From: Oscillospiraceae bacterium
GTDB lineage: Bacteria; Bacillota; Clostridia; Oscillospirales; UBA929
DNA: 64,000 nucleotides
Assembly (NCBI GenBank): GCA_009777475.1
Contig: WRLU01000002.1
Location: 78,955-142,954 of the forward strand
Reading direction: 5' to 3'
The notes beneath the pieces were generated by a model. That model was not told the origin of the DNA, searched no databases, and saw only the letters and a program-made list of their open reading frames with translations. Each line of letters starts with the position of its first letter. The first letter of the stretch is position 1. Positions 57,975 to 64,000 of the stretch are shown piece after piece. Position numbers and translations under genes: made by a program.

Positions 57975-58490
57975 TTAACGCAATGGACAGCCCAGACCTC
58001 TGATGTACAAACGGACATAGTCAAAAAACTCTGTTACGGCACAGAATTTATCAACAAAGCTGACAACAAGCGTTTCTTTATAGCGGACACGCTTGCTGCA
58101 TGGCCACATATGGTTTTCAATAATATCCTGCTCCATGTCATTCAGCGCAGTGATAGCCTTAGCGTTTTCCAAGGCGTGTTGCGGGTGGAGCCTGACATGG
58201 TCGCCTCGGGTTAAGCGCAGCTCCCGCCAATCAAAGAAAAACAAATCGTGCAAAAGCCCGCCCCGCGCCGTGGCACGGGCATCAAGTCCCATTTTGCGGC
58301 AAATCAAAAAGCTGTAATAGGATACGTTGATGCTATGCTGAAGACGGCTTGTGTGCATATGCTGCCCCCATCCGGCAAGGTCTTTGACAGCCGGACTGTG
58401 AAGCAAATCACCGACCTGCGAGTAGTATTCCATGGAAATATCATTGTCTGCACTGCTTATGTGTATCCTCGATCCCAATGCTTTTATCAA
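57975..58490 (-). CDS. HD-domain phosphohydrolase
   Basis: HSINVSYYSFLICRKMGLDARATARGGLLHDLFFFDWRE ... HPQHALENA. Confidence 0.8.
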   Translation of the reverse strand: MIKALGSRIHISSADNDISMEYYSQVGDLLHSPAVKDLAGWGQHMHTSRLQHSINVSYYSFLICRKMGLDARATARGGLLHDLFFFDWRELRLTRGDHVRLHPQHALENAKAITALNDMEQDIIENHMWPCSKRVRYKETLVVSFVDKFCAVTEFFDYVRLYIRGLGCPLR

Positions 58491-58578
58491 ATAGACTCTC
58501 TCCCCTGCTAATTATTCAGATTAAATTTTCACGCTGTTACAGCATAGTATATGTAGCTGGCCTTGTCAATAGCAAGTT

Positions 58579-59757
58579 TTGTCGAATCCACGCCAATTTG
58601 AACCTGAAGAACCCCTGACACCCTCTGCGCATATGCTAAGAATGAAAAAAGCAAGGAGGGATTATATGGCTATTCGGTTTTTTTTGGGTGCCAATTCACC
58701 TAAGGGCTTTGTATCCTATTACGAAGACTGGGTACACGACAAAAGCGCAGCCCGCTTTTTCATTATAAAGGGTACCCCGGGTAATGGAAAGTCAACTTTT
58801 ATGAGGCGGATCGGCGCATCAATGAAAAAGAGAGGCATCATTCGTGAAGAAATTTTATGTTCTGCAGATCCAAATTCTTTAGATGGGGTATTTTTCCCTG
58901 AATTGAGAGTAGGAATAGTTGATGGCACCGCCCCTCATATTTTGGAGCCGAAATACCCCTTGGGTTTAGAAACTTATCTGCCCCTTACGCAATTTGTTAA
59001 TGATATGGCAGTTTTCGGCCAGCGGGAATCGGTTATTGAGCTTTCCAACATATACCTTGAAGAATACAGCCGTTTATACAGAATACTCTCGGCGGTCAAA
59101 AGCCTAAGGGATGAGCAGAGAAACCTAATTTTCACCCATGAGGTTTTTGAAAAAATCGCCCGGCGCACCCAGGGCATAATCAAGCGTGAAATTAAAAAAT
59201 GTGATACCAGGTCACCGGAAGCCGGGAGGGTGAACAAGCGCTTTCTTTCTGCCCTGACCGAAAATGGCTGGCTTGTCTTATGGGATACAGTACACGCCAT
59301 GTGCGAAAGAGTGTATGAGCTAGAGGACAACTACCACAATGGACACTGTATGCTATCTGGTATTTTCAATGCCGCTCTGGAGCGCGGGCTTTTGATATAT
59401 GCCTGTCATGATCCAATGGAGCCCTCCCGCCTTGCCCATGTTATACTGCCTGAGCTAAAGTTGGCCTTTGTCACTTCAAGTGCAACCGCCCCATACCCGG
59501 AAAAACCCTTCAGGAGAATACGGCTTGATGCTTGTGCTCCTGCTGAAGCTGTACAAAGCCGCCGCCACAGGCTGCGCTTTCTGCAAAAAACAGAACGAGC
59601 CCTGATAGCCGATGCCTGTGAAATATTATCTAACACCGGAAAAATACATGATGAGATAGAAAATATTTATAACCCCCACGTAGATTTCACTTCACTGCTG
59701 GCAATGGCCTCGGCATACGAACACAAGATATTGTTAGACTGGAGGAAAAAAACCTGA
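58579..59757 (+). CDS. P-loop ATPase (PRK06851-like)
   Basis: KGTPGNGKSTFMRRIGASMKKRG; true start possibly MAIRFFLGANS. Confidence 0.7.
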   Translation: MSNPRQFEPEEPLTPSAHMLRMKKARRDYMAIRFFLGANSPKGFVSYYEDWVHDKSAARFFIIKGTPGNGKSTFMRRIGASMKKRGIIREEILCSADPNSLDGVFFPELRVGIVDGTAPHILEPKYPLGLETYLPLTQFVNDMAVFGQRESVIELSNIYLEEYSRLYRILSAVKSLRDEQRNLIFTHEVFEKIARRTQGIIKREIKKCDTRSPEAGRVNKRFLSALTENGWLVLWDTVHAMCERVYELEDNYHNGHCMLSGIFNAALERGLLIYACHDPMEPSRLAHVILPELKLAFVTSSATAPYPEKPFRRIRLDACAPAEAVQSRRHRLRFLQKTERALIADACEILSNTGKIHDEIENIYNPHVDFTSLLAMASAYEHKILLDWRKKT

Positions 59758-59812
59758 TAGATAGTGTGGTTCCAGCACCAATCGACCATTTTTGGCACTC
59801 TTAAAAAAACAT

Positions 59813-59841
59813 TTGACATTTGGTTTTTTTTTAGTTAGAAT
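59813..59841 (+). promoter_or_regulatory. Sigma-A promoter (TTGACA-N17-TAGAAT)
   Basis: -35 59813-59818, -10 59836-59841. Confidence 0.65.
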
Positions 59842-59880
59842 GTATACGTGTGCTTACTTAGCCCATAGGAGGTTGGTTTA

Positions 59881-60720
59881 ATGACCCCCAAGAAAAACTC
59901 AAATATGATGGATGCCTTGTCCAAAATGGGCTTGGTTGAAAAGCGCGAGGAAGCAGGAGGGACCTCGGTGCCAGTCGGTTCCGGCACGACTGTCCCTTCA
60001 CCCGATTCGCCCGGCGGGTTCGGGCAGCTTTTAGAGCAATATGAAGCACAGGAGGCTTCGTATGCCCCTGAGGAACCATACATCTCACCGGAGGATTTAT
60101 ACGCTAGGGCAGAGGAGGTCGCGCCTGAAACCGAATTTGTGCAGCCACCCGCGGAATACCCCGACACATCCGCATACGTTGCCGAAGGTACCACGAATAC
60201 CCCGGATGGCTACGCCGAAAGCTATGATGACAGTATTTCTGGCAGCAGCTCCGAATCCGATATGTTTTTCAATCAGCCGCCGTCCGGCCCTTCGGTAACC
60301 GACATTGACCGATACGTAGATTTGGACGAGCTGTACCGTAGCTTCAATATGAAGCTCAGCGGCGTTGATACTATATATCTGATTGAGTCCTACATTAAGA
60401 CACTGCCTGACACTCTTCCGTCCGAGTTGCGCCGTTCGATTATACTCCAAATTGTAGAAACATCCGGTTTTAATTTCGAGGCTCTCCTGAATGACGGTAT
60501 CGACCGCGTTTCACGTCTTAACGAATACTCTTCCTCATTCGCTTCGCGGACAGAGGAGGTTGTGGAGCGCCATAATGTAGAGATTGATGCCCTGGAGCGT
60601 CAAATCCAGCAGATCCGTGAGCTTATCAATGAGAGAAAAAATCTACATAAACGCCAGTTTTTAGCCATTGAGAGCGAGGGTCGGCGTTTGAAGGATGTTT
60701 TGGATTTTATCACTAAATAA
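59881..60720 (+). CDS. Uncharacterised protein: acidic/low-complexity N-half, coiled-coil C-half
   Basis: Promoter and RBS present; heptad-like VVERHNVEIDALERQIQQIRELINERKNLHKRQFLAIESEGRRLKDVLDFI. Confidence 0.7.
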   Translation: MTPKKNSNMMDALSKMGLVEKREEAGGTSVPVGSGTTVPSPDSPGGFGQLLEQYEAQEASYAPEEPYISPEDLYARAEEVAPETEFVQPPAEYPDTSAYVAEGTTNTPDGYAESYDDSISGSSSESDMFFNQPPSGPSVTDIDRYVDLDELYRSFNMKLSGVDTIYLIESYIKTLPDTLPSELRRSIILQIVETSGFNFEALLNDGIDRVSRLNEYSSSFASRTEEVVERHNVEIDALERQIQQIRELINERKNLHKRQFLAIESEGRRLKDVLDFITK

Positions 60721-60761
60721 CTAATGCTTAAGCAGAGTGCTTTATATTACGCAGGAGAGGG

Positions 60762-61565
60762 TTGACCGTGAGAGAATATAAAATCACACCTAAAGGCTGG
60801 ACTTTTTTTGGTGCCTTGGCTTTGTTGGTGGTTTTTGTCTTATATGGAGTCTGCCGGTTGGTATTTGTCTTAGCTTTTCCGGCTCCCCATGATTTGGGCG
60901 ACGGCGGGGTCACTTCCCTGCCGCCAAATAGCCTAACCCCGACCCCGTCCTTTGTTTTGCCATCGCACTCCCCTGCCCCTAATACTGAAGAATCACCTTA
61001 TGATTTCCCCCTGGAAGCCACTGATGAGCCGTCACCGGATTCCCAGCTTGCCGAAAACGAATCTTCCTTATCTGAAAACAAAAAAACAACCCCGCGGTCG
61101 GAGCTGCCGCAGGCAACCTCCGCACCCGGCACCTCCTCCCCTAAAGCCCCATCTAAACAACCAGCGTCCAAGCCTAAAGCAACGGAAAAACCAAAAACCG
61201 CGGATAAGTACAATGACATCCCCAATCCCGCACCGGTTGATGAGTTGCCTTTCTGGGCAAAGCAAAAGCTCCCAATTGTTTTTCACCGTAACAGCACTGA
61301 AATAAGCAATCCGGAAAAATCAAAAAATGACCTGTCAGCATTTCTGCCGCCAAGAAGCTCTTTAGCAGGCTATCTTGTCATTGTGGCGGGCTTTAGTTCG
61401 GAGGGTGAGAATCCGGGTCTGGCCCTTAAGCGGGCAGACGTAGTGGCACAGCTGCTTTGCGACGAATTTTCAATTGACCCTGCTATGATTCGTACCGAGC
61501 CAGGTAGCGGCGGCGGCGCAAACAGACGTGTTGATGTGGGATTTAGATACGTTGGCGGCAAGTAG
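60762..61565 (+). CDS. Single-pass membrane protein with Pro/Ser-rich linker and OmpA-like C-terminal domain
   Basis: TM TFFGALALLVVFVLYGVCRLVFVLAF; PTPSFVLPSHSPAPN...; C-term NSTEISNPEKSKNDLSAF...VIVAGFSSEGENPGLALKRADVVAQLL. Confidence 0.7.
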   Translation: MTVREYKITPKGWTFFGALALLVVFVLYGVCRLVFVLAFPAPHDLGDGGVTSLPPNSLTPTPSFVLPSHSPAPNTEESPYDFPLEATDEPSPDSQLAENESSLSENKKTTPRSELPQATSAPGTSSPKAPSKQPASKPKATEKPKTADKYNDIPNPAPVDELPFWAKQKLPIVFHRNSTEISNPEKSKNDLSAFLPPRSSLAGYLVIVAGFSSEGENPGLALKRADVVAQLLCDEFSIDPAMIRTEPGSGGGANRRVDVGFRYVGGK

Positions 61566-61567
61566 TA

Positions 61568-62857
61568 ATGAATTCTTTTTTGATCGACAGACTTTCAGGC
61601 TATGCGGGGCAAAACCCCGCACGCTTCCATATGCCCGGCCATAAAGGGCTTTTACCGCCACCATTTGACAAAATCGCCCCGCTGGATGTAACAGAATTGC
61701 CCCAAACAGGCAGCCTTTATTTCGAGGCTGATGAGGGGGCTGTTCGTAAGTCGGAAAAGCTCATGTCAGGCTTTTACCGCGCCGCCGACTGTTTTTACCT
61801 AACAGGCGGGGCAACCCAGGGCATTTATGCCATGCTGTCGGCACTGCTGCAACCGGGTGACACCGTTTTAGTTGACCGGGCAAGCCATTGCAGCGTATAT
61901 CACGCACTCGCTCTTTTTGACTTGAATCCGGTTTATTTTTTTCGTGAAACTATTTACCCCTGGGGAGTTCCGGGCAGGGTCTGCTCTTCTCAAATTCCTG
62001 GAGGCTTTGCCGCCGCCATCTACACACAGCCAAGCTATTACGGCGTAATTGCACCAGCCCCCCAAACTAATGCACCCTTATTGTGTGATGGGGCTCATGG
62101 GGCTCATCTGCCTTTTGTTCTGGATAACTATACGCCGCCCGCCCGGCTTTGGACTGTTTCAGCGCACAAAACCCTGGGAGCGTTAGGACAGAGTGCTCTT
62201 TTGCTGTCAGACGGCTCTGTTCCCGCTAGTATTCTGCGCGAAAAAACAGCCGTATTCGGCACGGCCTCTCCTTCATTTGTATTGCTTTCCTCGATAGATT
62301 CTATCGTTTCAAGAATTTTCGCATGGGATTTTAACCGTATACGAAATTTTACCGCCGCTGTCTCTGCTCAGGATGAGCGGGTCTTATCCTCTGAGCGGGC
62401 GGGAGTACCTATCGACCCATGCCGTATTACCCTATGCACAGGGAAGGGCTTTGGCGATGCTCATGACATTGCACAAAAATTCGGTGTAATCGCGGAAATG
62501 GCAGATAGCGAAAATATTGTATTTTTGCTATCCCCTCACAACACAGACGATGATCTGGCACGTCTTCTTAAAGCCATAGAAAGCATACCGATGCGCCCAT
62601 CAGGGCAGAAAAAGAACAGTAAGCTCACCCTTCCTCATCCGGTTTTAACCGCCAGTCCCCATGAGGCATTCTGGGCCCCAAAAAAACAAGTTGAAGGACG
62701 AGAGGCAATCGGCAAAACCGCTGCTGCTACAATCGCACCTTCCCCCCCTGGTATTCCCATTCTGGCACCAGGTGAAAAAATCGAGAGGATTCATATTGAA
62801 TTTTTGGAGGCGATGAACTACAACAGGAATGATATGATATTTCAGGTTCTTGCCTAA
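61568..62857 (+). CDS. Orn/Lys/Arg decarboxylase-family PLP protein
   Basis: FHMPGHKG ... DVTELPQTGSLYFEADEGAVRKSE ... LTGGATQGIYAMLSALLQPGDTVLVDRASHCSVYHAL ... VSAHKTLGALGQSALLL. Confidence 0.85.
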   Translation: MNSFLIDRLSGYAGQNPARFHMPGHKGLLPPPFDKIAPLDVTELPQTGSLYFEADEGAVRKSEKLMSGFYRAADCFYLTGGATQGIYAMLSALLQPGDTVLVDRASHCSVYHALALFDLNPVYFFRETIYPWGVPGRVCSSQIPGGFAAAIYTQPSYYGVIAPAPQTNAPLLCDGAHGAHLPFVLDNYTPPARLWTVSAHKTLGALGQSALLLSDGSVPASILREKTAVFGTASPSFVLLSSIDSIVSRIFAWDFNRIRNFTAAVSAQDERVLSSERAGVPIDPCRITLCTGKGFGDAHDIAQKFGVIAEMADSENIVFLLSPHNTDDDLARLLKAIESIPMRPSGQKKNSKLTLPHPVLTASPHEAFWAPKKQVEGREAIGKTAAATIAPSPPGIPILAPGEKIERIHIEFLEAMNYNRNDMIFQVLA

Positions 62858-63765
62858 TGCGCGTCAGACCCCCAGGGAGGGTCTGTTAATATCTTCATGG
62901 CACTTTCAAAATGCTCCTGTGAGGCCCTTGTGCGATTTTCGCAGGGGCGTTGGAGCCAGATTGCGTCCGTGCGATTTTTGAACCAGGTCATCTGCCTCTT
63001 GGCGTATTGGCGTGTACGCAAAATAATTTCACCGCGGCACTCGGCCTGGGACATATCACCGCGCAAAACAGCCCTGGCCTGCTTATAGCCTATCGCCTGC
63101 ATGGGCGGGCAATTGTCAGGCACGCCTATCCCAAGCAGTGCCTGGGTTTCTTCAATCAACCCGGCACTCAGCATTTCATCCGCTCGTTTTTCAATATCAC
63201 TGCTTCGGTCATAGCTAAGTGTTCCGATATACACCGGCGTAAAATCCGGCGGTGAGGCCTGGACATGGAATGAGGAAAATGGTTTCCCTGTAGCCTTATA
63301 AACATCTAACGCCCTGCAAATACGCCTAATATCACGGCACGAAATGGTAGCAGCGTAATCGGGGTCAACCTGCAAAAGCTCCTCATATGCCCCTGAGCCG
63401 TGATCTAACCGGGGCGCGGGAGGGATGTTGTTAAGCCCATTCGTAACGGCACTCAAATACAATCCGGTACCGCCGCAAATAATTGGCTGTTTTCCTCGTT
63501 TAAAAATTTGTTCAATTGCATCCAAAGCCTTTCCAGCATACCTCCCCGCGGACCAAATCTCCTGCGGCTCTGCTATATCCAGCATAAAATGCCTGATTCC
63601 CGCACGTTCACGCACTGTAGGTTTAGCTGAGCCAATATCAAACCCTTTATATAGCTGTACCGAATCACAGGAAACAATCTCTGCCCCAAGCTTTTGGGCA
63701 AGACGTATGGACAACGCGGTTTTGCCTGAGGCTGTCGGACCTATGATACATATAAGCCTCCTCAT
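62854..63765 (-). CDS. miaA: tRNA dimethylallyltransferase
   Basis: MRRLICIIGPTASGKTALSIRLAQKLGAEIVSCDSVQLYKGFDIGSAKPT. Confidence 0.95.
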   Translation of the reverse strand: MRRLICIIGPTASGKTALSIRLAQKLGAEIVSCDSVQLYKGFDIGSAKPTVRERAGIRHFMLDIAEPQEIWSAGRYAGKALDAIEQIFKRGKQPIICGGTGLYLSAVTNGLNNIPPAPRLDHGSGAYEELLQVDPDYAATISCRDIRRICRALDVYKATGKPFSSFHVQASPPDFTPVYIGTLSYDRSSDIEKRADEMLSAGLIEETQALLGIGVPDNCPPMQAIGYKQARAVLRGDMSQAECRGEIILRTRQYAKRQMTWFKNRTDAIWLQRPCENRTRASQEHFESAMKILTDPPWGSDAH

Positions 63766-63797
63766 ACCAGCGGGTTCCCCCTCTTCAGTCCCAGTCT

Positions 63798-64000
63798 TCA
63801 ATTTTTTGGACCCTTAGCGGTCACCTTAAACATTTTGCTTGCCGGGGTGTAGACACCGCCCTGGGCTGATGCCGTTGTGCGGAAGAAGATGACCTCCTTC
63901 GCCTTGACTCCCGGGGTGGCGATGTCGCCCAGAGGCAGCCAGCTGCCGTCAGGCACCTTGCCGCTGGCCCTCGACCATTCGTAGGACAATTCCGGTGCCG
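63798..64000 (-). CDS. C-terminal fragment of a repeat/surface protein (runs off window edge)
   Basis: Frame open to the window end: APELSYEWSRASGKVPDGSWLPLGDIATPGVKAKEVIFFRTTASAQGGVYTPASKMFKVTAKGPKN*. Confidence 0.5.
   Translation of the reverse strand, partial: APELSYEWSRASGKVPDGSWLPLGDIATPGVKAKEVIFFRTTASAQGGVYTPASKMFKVTAKGPKN

Noticed and set aside
57961-57990. T-box leader upstream of trpS
   Set aside because: No T-box core motif or terminator/antiterminator found upstream of the start at 57960; the HD-domain gene is only ~15 nt away.

Overview
The window is a 64 kb piece of a low-to-mid GC, endospore/flagellate-type Firmicutes (Clostridia) chromosome. This is inferred from flagellar genes, the SCIFF RiPP, a SpoIIM-like protein, fliW/csrA, and sigma-A promoters. 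From left to right it contains: (i) a restriction-modification scar, with a vsr-like gene carrying two in-frame TGA codons at conserved Trp positions, a C5 methyltransferase, a NotI-family REase, and truncated AAA, transposase and RHH remnants; (ii) a 1.46 kaa secreted repeat protein whose leader carries a (GCTT)~18.75 tract and a riboswitch-like pseudoknot candidate; (iii) tmRNA and a flagellar cluster (csrA, fliW, flgL/K/N/M, rod genes); (iv) xerD, a spoIIM-like gene, proC, the SCIFF RiPP pair, pyk and three tRNAs; (v) a ~21 kb co-directional minus-strand nucleotide/glutamate cluster (split glutamate synthase, purC/B/A/F, carA, a carB::dapF fusion, guaA), interrupted by a tandem array of truncated zinc-phospholipase-C-like N-termini alternating with small membrane proteins; (vi) dac, mutL, recO, purD, an XRE/beta-helix lipoprotein pair, a ZIP transporter, CoA-disulfide reductase-rhodanese, trpS, an ATPase, an uncharacterised coiled-coil/OmpA-like pair, an Orn/Lys/Arg decarboxylase-like protein and miaA. 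The observations I would follow up first are the repeat-driven leader ORF and structured leader of the giant surface protein, the PLC-fragment/membrane-protein cassette array, and the CarB-DapF fusion. All family assignments come from reading the translations. No database search was run.
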